NCBI GenBank assembly: GCA_022414725.1
Contig: CM039462.1
Coordinates: 115,089,613-115,153,612 of the forward strand
Length of the DNA: 64,000 nt
Reading direction: 5' to 3'
Source: Microglena sp. YARC
Taxonomy: Eukaryota; Chlorophyta; Chlorophyceae; Chlamydomonadales; Chlamydomonadaceae
A model generated the notes under the pieces. The model was not told where the DNA came from and did not search any database. It worked only from the letters and a program-made list of their open reading frames with translations. Positions 12,954 to 22,235 of this stretch are shown one piece after another. Position 1 is the stretch's first letter. Each line of letters opens with the position of its first letter. A program made the translations under genes and the position numbers.

Positions 12954-14651
12954 GTATAGATCTATATTGGCGAAGCTGGATTTTTGAAAATCGGCATAGG
13001 GCACCTTACAAAAATCAAAATCTGGTTTTACAATTATGGCATAGGGCACCGTATCATTTTGCAGGCGCTTTGACTGAATTTTCCGGTGTCTATCTGATGT
13101 AACTGCATATGTTGTTGGTATACACAATATATATATTTGCTGTATATATATCTATATAGATCTATATTTTTGGGCAATATAGATATAGTTGCCGCCCCCT
13201 AGCTGTATGGCTATAACACTCTTTAGTTCTCATTCTTTCTGTCTGAATCAGACAAGTCCTAGGCAGCGTCGCAAGCAACACGTAAAATTGGCGGAGAGTG
13301 TTGGCAACGGAATCGAGCAGGCCAAAGCCAGTTAGTTGCGAGACAGGTGGCTGACATGTTAGGCTTTGTCTCAGTCGCTCGTCGGTCGGTCAGTCAAACT
13401 GACGGCACTTGGAGTCAGTCTGAAATATCTGGCAGAGATGGACAATATGTGTTTCAGACCAGGTGTAGCCAAACAAGCTCAAATGAGCTTGAACAAGTCT
13501 TATCAGATGGAAGTCGAAGGGATGCTCATCAATGTGACCCGGGGGGCTCTCGCCCCCCAGGTGGAGGGGCTCCGCCAAAAACACTTGAAAGGCTTGCCCA
13601 AGTCTCCAGGGCCAATCCCCGTTCGGAGCGGGATGGCTCTATCGTAGAGCGCTCCCGGATCGAACGGAAGCAGGTGCGGGGTCTTATCAGTTTGCTGGTT
13701 CGAACTCGGGGTCATTTGGGCCCACCCTGAGGGTCGTCAACCGGCATGGTAACTGGACTCTGGGTGTGATGTAAGCCCGTCCATCGCATACTTACGAGCC
13801 GGTTCCCTTAACCCCACGTCCTTAGAAGTGTCATTATGACATATCTAGGAAGTTAAGATTTATGTATTTATTTATTTATGTATTTATCTCCAGGGCCAGG
13901 TCTTCTAGGTTTCCTTTTTTGGCGGAGCCCCCCCTTCTGGGGGCGGGAGCCCCTAGGGTCACCCCGTTGTCCGTTTGTCTGTGCGACCGACACGAAGCCT
14001 GGCACGTAAGCCAACTATCTTGTAACTAAGTGCCTTAGGTCCGCTCCATTCTGTTGCCATCTGTCATTCCGTTGCTAACACTCTCCACCAACCCAACCCA
14101 ACCCCAGGTGGATTGCCCACCAGAACCTACCACACACCACACACACACCAACCCAACCCAACCCAACCCAACCCAACCCAACCCAACCCAACCCAACCCC
14201 AGGTGGATTGCCCTCCAGAACCTACCACACACCACACACACACCAACCCAATCCAATTCAACCCAACCCAACCCAATTCAACCCAACCCAATTCAACCCA
14301 ACCCAATTCAACCCAACCCAATTCAACCCAATCCAACCCAACCCAACCCAACCCAACCCAATTCAACCCAACCCAACCCAACCCAACCCAACCCAACTCC
14401 AGGTGGATTGCCCACCAGAGATGATGATGCAGTTCGCCGACGAAAAGCGGCTCCCCCTGCCTCGGCGTTTGGCGGTCTGCATGGTGCCGGTCCTCGCCCC
14501 CACCTTGTCCTTAGCCCCCAGACAGCCGCCAGTTTCTGTCATTGAGTGGTTCCGCTACCGCCCCCTGGCCCCCCTTATTGTCGACGATGAGGACGGAGAG
14601 GATCGAGAGAGGGAGCTGATGGAGGAGGAGGACATGCTGGAACTGGTTGAA

Positions 14652-14684
<33 letters not shown>

Positions 14685-14716
14685 CTGGACAGTAATTAAA
14701 TTGTGTAATACCATTT

Positions 14717-14753
<37 letters not shown>

Positions 14754-14984
14754 AGGGGTAAGGGTAAGGGGCCTTGCAGTGTGTGTGTGTGGGGGGGGGG
14801 GGGGGGGGGGCTTGACTGGTGGAGTTGACTGGCTGACAAGCTGGGTGGTTAAGAGGTTGAGGATAAAGGGAGTAGTTCCGCTACCGCCCCCTGGCCCCCC
14901 TCATTAGTCATTACCGACGGTGAGGGTGGAGGGGACCGAGAGAGGGAGCTGATGGAGGAGGAGGACATGCTGGAACTGGTTGAA

Positions 14985-15025
<41 letters not shown>

Positions 15026-15071
15026 CTGTGAGGCTGGACAGTAATTGAATTGTGTAACACCATTTACTAGA

Positions 15072-15122
<51 letters not shown>

Positions 15123-17570
15123 CGGCCATACGAGAATGGGGAGAGGGGGGGGGAGGGAACTGGCTAGTCAAGAGGATGGTGGTGGTCGTTGTGAGGGGGA
15201 GGGGGAACTGGCTAGGTCGATAGGACAGTTGTGGGAGGGGCGGGGGGAGGGGGGGGGGCATGAGCAAGTATCTGCTGGATACAGTACATACAGTACCTAC
15301 TTTCAACTTATATGCAATCTCTGGCTTGTCTCCCCTATCCAAATTTTAGGGTTTTAGCCCAAGTCCTAAGCCTAAAACCCTAAACCTTGTTCCTGTTTCC
15401 CAATTTTAAACCTTGATACCATCTCCCTATTTGGGGGGGGGGGGGGGGGGGAGGTAGCCCAAACCCCAAACCCGGAAACCCTTATCCTGTCTCCCAATTT
15501 TAAACCTTGGTCCCATCTCCCTATTTGGGGGGGGGTGACCCAAACCCTAAACCCTGATCCTGTCTCCCAATTTCAAACCTTGATCACACCTCCTTATTTT
15601 AAATGCCCACTTCCAGCCGGCTTCCAACTCAAGATTGAAGGCAGGCCAGAGTTCAAGGGTGACAGTAGGTGGGAGACCCTCCCCCCCCGCATGTCTTACG
15701 GGGCCCCTGGCCCTGGCTTCGGCCTTGCCCGCCTGTCTGGTGGGGCCCCTGGCCTTGCCCGCCTGTCTGATGGAGCCCCTGGCCCCGCCCTGCCTTCCTA
15801 CCCATCAGGCAGCCACTCCAACGTTCCCACCCAGCCCAACGAAGACAAGAGCCCCTGCGAGGGGTTGGGGTGGATTGGTAAATTGTCAGCCTCGGCAGCA
15901 TCTACAGGGGCAGCGATAGTGGCAGGAGGAAGGGGAGCAGCGGGTACATCTGCCCCCGCTCCCGCACCCGCAGCCGACCCCGCGAAGAAAGAACGAGCCA
16001 GTAAGGAGGCCGAAGACCCATCACAGCAGCAGCAGCAGCAGGCAACTCCATTGCCTCCACCACCACCGCCACCAAAACCTGGAAAGCCCGCCAAGCCCAA
16101 CCGACGCAATTTCATAATGGAGCACAGTAGTGACTCTGATGACGTCCCCGAGCCCCCCCCTGCTGAGGGGGGGGCTGGGCCCATGGACGTGGACCCCCCC
16201 ATTGAGGCCATACGTGCAGCCACGACACCTCCCATCGCCCCTAGCAACAAACCCTTTCGAGCCAGTTCCTCGTCGTGTCCCCCACCACTGTCTACAGACC
16301 CCACCCCACCCCGTCCACCTCACCCTTCTGTTGGCAAGGCAGTACATGACAAGGAGGGCAAGGGACAGGACACTGCAGACCCCACCCCACCCCGACCACC
16401 CCACCCCTCCGCCAGCAAGGCAGTACATGACAAGGAGGGCAAGGGACAGGACACTACAGACCCCACCCCACCCCGCCCGCCCCACCCTCCGCCAGCAAGG
16501 CAGTACATGACAAGGAGGGCAAGGGACAGGAAACTACAGACCCCACCCCACCCCGCCAGCCCCACCCCTCCGCCAGCAAGGCAGTACACGACAAGGAGGG
16601 CAAGGGACAGGACACCACAGACCCCACGCCACCCCGCCCACCCCACCCCTCCGTCAGCAAGGCATGGCAGGACAGGGAGGGCAAGGGACAGGACACCACA
16701 GACCCCACGCCACCCCGCCCACCCCACCCCTCCGTCAGCAAGGCAGGGCAGGACAGGGAGGGCAGGGGACAGGACACCACAGACCCCACCCCACCTCGAC
16801 CACCCCACCCCTCTGGCAGCAAGGCAGGGCAGGACAGGGAGGGCAGGGGGGCTGCGGCCGCACACGGCTCCGCTTGCACTGGCAGCAGCTCAGGTGGAGG
16901 TGGCAGTGGCGGGGAGCGCAGGCACCATGGAGAGCACAGAGACAAAGAGAGGATAGGAGGGGGGGCCATGGACAGGCCAAGCCATTCTGGGGGGCTAGGT
17001 AAACATCGTGTGCTAGGACACAGGCCCCCCCCACCGCCCCCCCCAGATGGGGGGTTTCCATCGCTGGCGTCCCACCATAACCACCACAGCCACCACAGTC
17101 ATTCGGGCCCTGGCTCGCATGGGGGCCACAGCCACCACGCCAGCTACCGCAAGCAGACAGATCATGGTGAACGAAAGCACTTAGACCCAGACCACCACGC
17201 CAGCTACCGCAAGCATACAGATCATGGTGAACGAAAGCACGCCGACACCGAGCACAAGTACTTTGACCCAGATCACCACGCCAGCTACCGCAACGGGGAG
17301 CGGGGGAAACAGGGCGACGGAGATCCTGCACCTTCCAGAACCTTCAGTAGATCATCGCACTCCCACTCTCATGGGTCCAACTCGGGGGCTCCTGGATCCA
17401 CCCCCGTGAGGTTGTTTGGTAGCGGGGGAGTTGGAGGGCTAGGCTCCAAGCACCCCCATCACGGCAATGGCCATGACCCGAGGACGGGCTCCAGCTCCGG
17501 CGCCCACAGAACCCCTCCTGAGCCGAAGCACCTGCCGCAAGTGAAGCTCACTCCAACAGACGACTTCTGA
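5038..17570 (+). CDS. Gene A: acidic, Tudor/Agenet-like low-complexity protein
   Basis: Six exons join with matching phases: 5038-5124, 6995-7400, 8537-9343, 10731-10813, 14403-14652, 15617-17570 (about 1195 codons). The N-terminus is Ser/Glu/Asp-rich. Exons 2-3 form the one plausible fold: NVWYQGYVMKD, KIRFPG and EKIEWLNKRS followed by WKGSYKGGDW, resembling the hydrophobic spacing of Tudor/Agenet-type chromatin readers. The rest is Gly/Ser/Arg/Pro-rich, with a tandem ~27-residue repeat (DPTPPRPPHPS) and a His/Ser-rich C-terminus. I do not recognise an orthologue; a nuclear, chromatin-linked role is inferred. A one-base deletion near 16485 breaks the frame in the last exon. Introns are repeat-filled, and exon fragments are duplicated in introns 2, 4 and 5. 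Confidence 0.7.
5125..6994. other. Gene A intron 1
   Basis: 1.9 kb. Contains a coding-like dispersed fragment (5313-5473), a short G run at 5497-5508, a ~20-bp repeat AAGGGATATCTACTT (6670-6745), and near 6848-6893 a short repeat (GTCAAGCTGCGGGC) seen again near 23455-23492. Otherwise unremarkable, AT-moderate sequence. Confidence 0.55.
5313..5473 (+). repeat. Coding-like dispersed fragment LKYLAEMDNMCFRPG, copy 1
   Basis: An open segment reads ...ALGANLKYLAEMDNM, continues CFRPGVAKQAQ and ends GMLINVTP-stop. The same peptide, about 85% identical and also open, occurs at 13405-13539. Conservation of the frame in both suggests a captured exon or a piece of a transposon ORF. I do not recognise the family. 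Confidence 0.5.
6995..7400 (+). CDS. Gene A exon 2 (acidic tract and first half of Tudor-like core)
   Basis: Acceptor ...CATGAACAG. The exon starts SDEEEEEDVDEDEDED, passes a Ser/Gly-rich linker and a basic KHEARKAKRF segment, and ends SNVWYQGYVMKDSANES, then KIRFPG, at a phase-1 donor GTGTGA. The VWYQGYV...KIRFPG stretch looks like two strands of a Tudor/Agenet barrel. Confidence 0.7.
7401..8536. repeat. Gene A intron 2: G runs, exon-edge copies and CCTATCACCTAC array
   Basis: A G-rich run (7497-7528) is followed at once by a copy of the end of exon 2 (7529-7587, SNVWNQGYAMKD). Then comes ~750 bp of degenerate CCTATCACCTACC minisatellite (7590-8345), a copy of the start of exon 3 with its acceptor (8351-8400, AGVDGSDDEK), and a second G run (8416-8436). 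Confidence 0.8.
8537..9343 (+). CDS. Gene A exon 3
   Basis: Starts after TTGCAG with phase 2 and reads VDGSDDEKIEWLNKRSSR, then WKGSYKGGDWRYLG, completing the Tudor-like core. About 220 residues of Arg/Ser/Gly/His-rich disordered sequence follow, ending YNDPLAKWFKEHFKLLLSA at donor GTGGGT (phase 1). The 268 codons have no stop. Minus-strand frames here are shadows. Confidence 0.7.
9344..10730. repeat. Gene A intron 3: ~72-bp tandem repeat and low-complexity tracts
   Basis: 9365-9725 holds five copies of a ~72-bp unit (CTTATGGAGCAGTGTCTTTG ... CCTCAATTGCC). 9960-10350 is an AACAACAAC-type tract, and 10420-10720 is CCACCCACCAAC-rich. No gene. Confidence 0.8.
10731..10813 (+). CDS. Gene A exon 4
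   Basis: An 83-nt exon after CCCACAG. With the leftover base from exon 3 it reads GTLNVIPVGLPEAGKL, then PAGFTVDKEKNE, and ends in phase 0 at GTGAGC. Its 3' half is the parent of the cassette array that follows. Confidence 0.65.
10814..12860 (+). repeat. Tandem cassette-exon array in gene A intron 4
   Basis: Ten units (about 170-240 bp in the first half, 193-194 bp in the second). Each has an acceptor (GTGTAG or TTGTAG), a ~60-nt block coding VN-E-W-G--GFTVDxE and a donor GTGAG/GTGGG. Blocks at 10995-11054, 11410-11469, 11809-11868, 12012-12071, 12205-12264, 12398-12457 and 12591-12650 are exactly 60 nt, open, and phase 0 at both ends, so any number could be spliced between exons 4 and 5 without changing frame. 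Blocks at 11172-11226 and 11587-11641 are 55 nt (out of frame), and the last (from 12779) lacks a donor. C runs lie at ~10900-10922, 11305-11328 and 11715-11726. Confidence 0.75.
12861..13250. other. AT-rich end of the cassette array region
   Basis: (TA)n and AGATCTATATA palindromic tracts at 12895-12965 and 13120-13185, and two copies of GGCATAGGGCACC at 12995-13050. No gene seen. Confidence 0.5.
13251..14090. repeat. Composite inverted repeat (Rep-C pair)
   Basis: 13251-13400 (minus sense) and 13915-14090 (plus sense) are copies of one dispersed repeat, recognisable by CAAAGCCT, CAACACTCTCC and, at 13920-13965 and 13536-13580, a GC-rich hairpin GGCGGAGCCCCC. A third copy lies at 30455-30660. 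Between the arms sit a second coding-like LKYLAEMDNM fragment (13405-13539) and a diverged SINE-like body (13664-13838). Confidence 0.6.
13405..13539 (+). repeat. Coding-like dispersed fragment LKYLAEMDNMCFRPG, copy 2
   Basis: Second copy of the 5313-5473 segment (ALGVSLKYLAEMDNM ... GMLINVT), still open and embedded in Rep-C material. See copy 1. Confidence 0.5.
14091..14402. repeat. CCCAACCCAA array with exon 5 start copies
   Basis: (CCCAA)n and CCCAATTCAA tracts fill the end of intron 4. Two extra copies of the exon 5 acceptor and first bases (CAG then GTGGATTGCC) lie at 14106-14125 and 14200-14220. Confidence 0.85.
14403..14652 (+). CDS. Gene A exon 5
   Basis: Acceptor CCAG at 14399-14402; phase 0, joining directly to exon 4 or to any 60-nt cassette. 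It reads VDCPPEMMMQFADEKRLPLP, later PPVSVIEWFRYRPLAPLIV, and ends in an acidic tract EEEDMLELVEG at donor GTGAGA (phase 1). No known domain recognised. Confidence 0.65.
14653..15616. repeat. Gene A intron 5: GA microsatellites, exon 5 tail copy, telomere-like repeat
   Basis: (GA)n tracts at 14654-14680, 14720-14748, 14990-15023 and 15070-15116; a G run at 14791-14811. A copy of the exon 5 tail with its donor (14872-14991, ending LELVEG) has a small insertion. From 15350 to 15600 there are three ~105-bp units with AAACCCTAAACC (CCCTAAA telomere-like) and TTTTAAACCTT. Confidence 0.8.
15617..17570 (+). CDS. Gene A exon 6 (terminal; Pro/His-rich, one-base frame break)
   Basis: After TTCCAG it starts AGFQLKIEGRPEFKGDSRW, then a Gly/Pro/Ala-rich stretch, a poly-Q/poly-P segment (16024-16080), NRRNFIMEHSSDSDD, and about seven tandem copies of a ~27-residue unit (DPTPPRPPHPS, KAVHDKEGKGQDT; 16290-16850). 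In the third copy (about 16484-16488) a C run is one base short. The length of the exon (1954 nt) is exactly one base short of a frame-consistent exon, and the later copies and the His/Ser-rich tail (HHASYRK repeated three times) continue in the shifted frame to TGA at 17568. Probably a sequencing or assembly indel, or else a real truncating mutation. Confidence 0.65.
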
Positions 17571-18110
17571 GGCCAATTAGAGTTGGCTTAGCCCGAGGGG
17601 GGGCCATTCCAACCAGCCTTAGCTTCCACAAGGCAAGCAATAGATATGAACCGAGACAGGGCTCCAGCTCCGACCCCCATCGAACCCCTCCTGACCCGAA
17701 GCAGCGGCCCTGCGTTCATGCTGCACAGATCATTGAATGGCCTTTTCAGAGTCGCTGTTTCTTTTTGGGGCTACGCATGGCAACTTCCATTCAGCTCCAT
17801 TAGCCAGGCACTGGGTGAAGACAACAGCATGGTAGCTTCCATCCAGCTCCATTAGCCAGGCACTGGGTGAAGACAACAGCATGGCAGCTTCCATCCAGCT
17901 CCATCAGCCAGGCACTGGATGAAGGCAACAGCATGGTAGCTTCCATCCAGCTCCATTAGCCGGGCACTGGGTGAAGACAAAAGCTTTCAGCTGCATTGGA
18001 ATGCCCATCATTTCGGCTTTCAGGCGCACTAGCTAGCTCTTGGTTCGGCCCAAGGACATGGAAAGGGAGCTGCCTAGAAGCTGCTTCGAGTAGCCAAAAA
18101 AAAGGGACCT
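17571..18110. repeat. 51-bp tandem repeat within dispersed Rep-E
   Basis: 17770-17975 carries four copies of a ~51-bp unit (TCCATTAGCCAGGCACTGGG). The adjoining 17980-18110 (AGCTGCATTGGAATGC, GGGAGCTGCCTAGAAGCTGC) is related to 62845-63020. No gene. Confidence 0.7.
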
Positions 18111-18149
18111 GCCCAAGCACACATAAGCTAGGAACAAAGTTAGCTGCCT

Positions 18150-18265
18150 GTATGCATTTATGTATGTATGTATGTTACAGTTCAGGGGAGGCCAAATAGG
18201 TTCAAGGGACTTGCCCAATGGTGGCAGGAAGGGCTAAACAGAAAGAAAAACATTGATGAACTGAA
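18150..18265 (+). repeat. Rep-A: TATG-tailed short dispersed repeat
   Basis: Starts with a TATGTATG tract, then TTACAGTTCAGGGGAGGCC and GACTTGCCCAATGG. At least a dozen copies of this family lie in the window (22725-22830, 29284-29340, 35840-35985, 37920-38028, 39335-39437, 53775-53930, 59465-59620 among them). The microsatellite end and copy number suggest a SINE-like retroelement. Confidence 0.7.
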
Positions 18266-18529
18266 CCCTTATATGGGTAATCTTGTGTTTATGGTATTCG
18301 TATCTTGGCTTTAGGGTCAATGGGACCTGCTCACATAAGTCAGATACAAATAAATCTCTGCCTATGTGGTATTCTCATTTTAATTTTTGAATTGTTACCT
18401 GACTGTTACATGGTTTTTCAGCCAACTCTGGGCTTCTCACCGTCTTCCAATTCCAAGTCACCCTGCGTGATACTATCACAGAAACCAAGGAGCACACTTA
18501 GCGGATTAGACAGTTAAAAGACTTGCATG
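18266..18529. other. Intergenic
   Basis: No repeat or gene recognised. Confidence 0.4.
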
Positions 18530-18537
18530 GGTCAAAC

Positions 18538-18723
18538 CAGGGTACTACTAAGCGCGCGCGGCAGCGCGGTGCCGCGCTGCCTTTTTGAGCCCCTCTGCGC
18601 AATTCGCGCAGTTTTTTCGACCCCCTGTGGGCGCAGCGCGCAGTTTTTGCGCTTTTTGCACTAAAAAGCGCTGACCAATTTGAAGTTTGTGCGCTGACCA
18701 ATTTGGCAAAAAGTAGTACCCTG
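18538..18723. mobile_element. hAT-type MITE, copy 2
   Basis: 186 bp, ends CAGGGTACTACT...AGTAGTACCCTG, perfect 8-bp duplication GGTCAAAC (18530-18537 and 18724-18731). Internal GCGC/AAAAAGCGC blocks match copy 1, in opposite orientation. Confidence 0.9.
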
Positions 18724-18774
18724 GGTCAAACTTCTAACAGATGGTCGGCCCCCTCGAGGCCTCAGATAAAAAAG

Positions 18775-18960
18775 GTAATGATAACGCCTGGTGGGTCGTA
18801 GTGTTAAGGGAGCCCGTCGTTCAAGAGTAGGGAGCGGTCTTCTACCTCAACTGGACAAGCTACCATCGCGGTTGACAACGACCTGCAACGCCAAGAGCAA
18901 CCGAAGGCGGAGAGGAGAGGGGGGTTCGTTACATAAACTCAGCAAATCACTGCCGAGACT
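18775..18960 (-). mobile_element. tRNA-derived SINE, copy 2 (body intact, head decayed)
   Basis: Minus-strand copy: the body (GATAACGCCTGGTGGG ... GCTACCATCGCGG on the plus strand) is well kept; the tRNA-like head is degraded at 18895-18955. Confidence 0.65.
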
Positions 18961-19359
18961 GGACAGCAGCACAGCCTGCCGACCATCCAATTTTATAACA
19001 CGGAAGCACGAGGGTTTTGAAGGCACCCCCACAAACCTGAAAACAAACTAGGTCAAGTCCCAAAAAAGGAAACAAACTAGAGGTGTAAAGGAGAGCGGAA
19101 AGGGGAGGGATGCAAAAGTAAGCAATCCAGAACACCAAGCCCACCAACCACAAGAGAGGAAGGCCAAACGAAAAGAGCTAAATTTCACCCAAGGGCATGC
19201 GCTATGAGCAGGCGGAGAAGAAAAAAAAAGTATAATGGGCTCATGTCCTAGCAGTGAAACAACACCGCCCTAAAGTCCGACTCGAGAAACCACCCGCCGT
19301 CTTCCGGCAGCGGGGCTCGAACTCCGGTCACCAAATGTATGTCATCGAAAGGGGCTGGT
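18961..19359. other. Intergenic
   Basis: No coding signal. On the minus strand near 19300-19330 there is a B-box-like GAGTTCGAGCCCC, perhaps a remnant of another tRNA-derived head. Confidence 0.35.
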
Positions 19360-20075
19360 GGGCTCATACCTATGCGATGCTTACGCAAGATGTTCACCTC
19401 GAGCTGTTTTCCCCAAGAAAACCGGTCAAATTAGCCGGTTCAACTGACTGCCCTAACATCTGAGCGACTCGTGTTCGATTCTCGTCGGGGGCGGATTACC
19501 TCGGAGGGCACTTTTCGTGTACTGATCTCAGGGTTGCTGACTGTGGGCGCGGCGTTTTCATTTGTCGTTGCCCTTCTGTCCTGTGGACTCAATCTAGGGA
19601 CCTGGAGCATGTCTACGATTTCCCTTTAAAACTAATTGCATCTCCGTGCCTCTCGCAGCTCATTGCATCCGCGCACTGTGCTTGACAAGGAAATCTGCTG
19701 TTTCGCACTAGCACTTGCAGGTAGCGCAGTAGCAACTGCAGCCTTGGCCATGGAACTTCGGGGAGTCAGTGAGCTATTAAATTCATTAGCCTTACGGGCC
19801 ACCAAGTTTAATAATAATGCTAATTGCACAAACGTTTCAAAGTCAAGCATAATGCATTATGCAGTACCTAATGTGTAACAAATGAAATATTGGTGCGCAA
19901 TAGTGCTGCTATATTGATTCTTGACCCCCCCAACATTAAATTGTATGGATAACGGGATAAGTAAGCACCTGCTTGTGCATCTTTCACCAAGGAGGCTGCC
20001 ATTGCTACTTGACTCACATGCCCCCACCCCCTGGGCCGACCTCCAGGGGACACTCTGGGGCACCTACTATTATCA
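19360..20075. repeat. Rep-B, ~715-bp dispersed repeat, copy 1
   Basis: Closely related to 24405-25090: both share CAAGAAAACCGGTCAAATT, a B-box-like GTTCGATTC, TCTAGGGACCTGGAGCATGT, GACAAGGAAATCTGCTG and GGGCCGACCTCCAGGGGAC near the end. A fragment of the 3' end occurs at 22138-22180. The tRNA-like box suggests a long SINE or an LTR-less retroelement; no ORF is conserved between the copies. Confidence 0.65.
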
Positions 20076-20177
20076 TGTTACCTTGAAACTCTCAATGGGG
20101 ATGCAATTTGGCTGCTCCCCGTCTTGGGTAGAATAAGAAAAAAACTGGAAAAATAATTACCAGGAAGAATGTAATCG

Positions 20178-20225
<48 letters not shown>

Positions 20226-21440
20226 CCTCAACGATTTTCTATATTCCTGAAATGTTTTACAAGTTTAAGAAATTTAAGAATACTGACACAACTATGAAAC
20301 AAGGCCAGAAAACCTTAATTATTGCTGTTTAATCGCTCTTGGAGCCGAGAGTAGTAGCAAAATCAGGATCGAGGGCAGGGTCTAGGGGCTGTTGAACGAC
20401 ATAGCTGCGAGTGATCTATAGACATCTTGCCCCCTGCCCCCTGCTCCCTGCCCCCTCTACACCCTACCCTCTGCACCCCACACCCTGCACCCTGTTCTCT
20501 TATTGCAAGATGTCTAGAGAGCACTTGCAGGCGTGTCGTTCAACAGGGGCTGAGAGCAGGGTCGGCACTCAAGTAATCAACAGCAGGAGCAAGGGCGATC
20601 TCAAACCTTCAGCAAATGAGAAAAACGAATATATGTCTTCTGACTTAAAAAGGCATGGGCGTTTTTTTGCCTGGCCCCCTGAAGAGTTGGCAGAAACTTC
20701 GTGCTTAGGATCGACACTCGAGTACTCCACAGCAGGAGCAAGGGCGATCTCAAACCTTCAGGGCAGCAGATGAGAAAAATGAATTTATGTCTTCTGACTT
20801 GAGAGGCATGGGCGTTTTTTAGTCTGGCCCCCTGAAGAGGGCAGAAACTTCGTGCTTAAGGACATGCATGCGCCCTTGGTTGCAGGTTTCTCGCTAATGA
20901 ATCGTGATAGCGGCGCTATTATAACCCCCAGCATTACACCCAGTGGCAAGTGCTGCTGAAGTTCCTCCGGATGACCGGATCCCATTTGATGCCAAGATAC
21001 GCCTGTGTGCCGCCATCTTTTTTCCTGGATGCATAGGTCTGGCATACACGTCCCTGTTGGACGGCCCGGGGGCAGCCAGACCTATGCATCAACACCACAA
21101 GACGGATATCCAAAGTGTCGAAAAGGTGAAAGCAATGCCAAAACCACCGATCAAAATTTCACCTGTAATGCATCATGTACAACGAACTTACCGACCTTAC
21201 CAAACTTCCCTGCTTATCTTCAGGTACCCCGTACCCGGGACCCCGTACCCGGGACCCGGTCGACTCGACTCACGAGGCGGCTTCTCAAACTTGTACCCAT
21301 CACCATTCATTAATTTCTTCCCCTCACGCACAACGTTCATTCATAAATTGCATCTCAAATTAGCACCCATCATTGCAACCCGTCTATTCCGACCCTTCAT
21401 AGCCAGAACTGAATGCATACAATAGCTAACCGCCCCCCCT
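20076..21440. repeat. Intergenic with (CAT)n, tandem duplication and hairpin
   Basis: (ATC)n at 20175-20225; a C-rich CCCTGCACCC tract at 20425-20505; a ~150-bp tandem duplication (units near 20555-20710 and 20711-20865, each with CAGGAGCAAGGGCGATCTCA and a run of T before CTGGCCCCCTGAAGAG); a 16-bp perfect inverted repeat at 21028-21090; a 13-bp tandem repeat CCGTACCCGGGAC at 21226-21258. No gene recognised. Confidence 0.6.
21028..21090. repeat. Perfect 16-bp inverted repeat
   Basis: GATGCATAGGTCTGGC (21028-21043) and its exact reverse complement (21075-21090) around a 31-base loop. A related GATGCATGGGTCTGGCTAAA occurs at 30390-30410 and 30670-30690, so it may be the end of a foldback element. 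Confidence 0.7.
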
Positions 21441-21441
21441 A

Positions 21442-22089
21442 GAGGGCGTTTATTTTACACGAGCCGGTTATCTCGGCCAGTTAAGTTGGCGAGATAACCA
21501 AATAGTTAGCGCCACGTATGCCCGGACCCTCAACGAACGCAAACTTAACCAGTTTCTGTTTACACGTGCATTTGCGCTCGCAGTTTGCGTTCGGTCAGGT
21601 TGGTCGTGTACTTCTGGATAGCCTCGTGATTTTTGAATTTTAGGTGACAAACGAGCTATTTTCGGGCCTTGCTCCCCAGCACGAACCGTGCTGTGAAGCA
21701 AGCGACTTCGAGGCTCCGCAGCGCTCCGCAGCGACCCGTCGATCGAGATTGCTGGGTGAGATCTGGCAGCTGATCATCAACATCTGCTCGGCCAATGCCT
21801 TCTTGCTTGCTGCTCTAGAAAATTCGAATCTGCAGAAATTGACGAACTGAACTGGAGCTAATGTAGCCGATATATCTCACAGCTCGGAAGCCAAACGAAC
21901 TTAACGAACCACTAACCCTAACCTTTAACCCGTAACTAGGGGGGGGGGGGGGGGAGTTATGGTTATCGCGAAAATGGTTAACTGGGCGAGATAACTGACG
22001 CGAAAAGTGTCGTGTAAACACTTCGTAGTTAGTTAACTGTACATCTTAACCGTAACTGGCCTAGATAACCTGCTCGTGTAAACGCCCTC
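21442..22089. mobile_element. Non-autonomous DNA transposon with ~45-bp TIRs
   Basis: Ends are inverted repeats: GAGGGCGTTTA, ACACGAGC, GGTTATCT and GGCCAGTTA at the left, their complement at the right (22035-22089). Flanks are CTA and TTA, possibly a decayed 3-bp target duplication as in PIF/Harbinger, but superfamily is uncertain. 648 bp, no transposase; a G run at 21940-21954. Confidence 0.75.
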
Positions 22090-22235
22090 TTACTCCAACC
22101 TTATAGCTCGACTCTCCCAGTACGATGCACGAGCCCCAGGGCCGACCTCCAGGGGACCCACCAGGGCACCCCACTATTTCACATCTACTTGGGGTATGGC
22201 GTAATCGTCTAATAGACCATCAATGCGCAAGACTC

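Noticed and set aside
16021..17331. Minus-strand frames opposite gene A exon 6
   Set aside because: Shadows of the GC-rich tandem repeat; the plus strand has splice signals and phase continuity.
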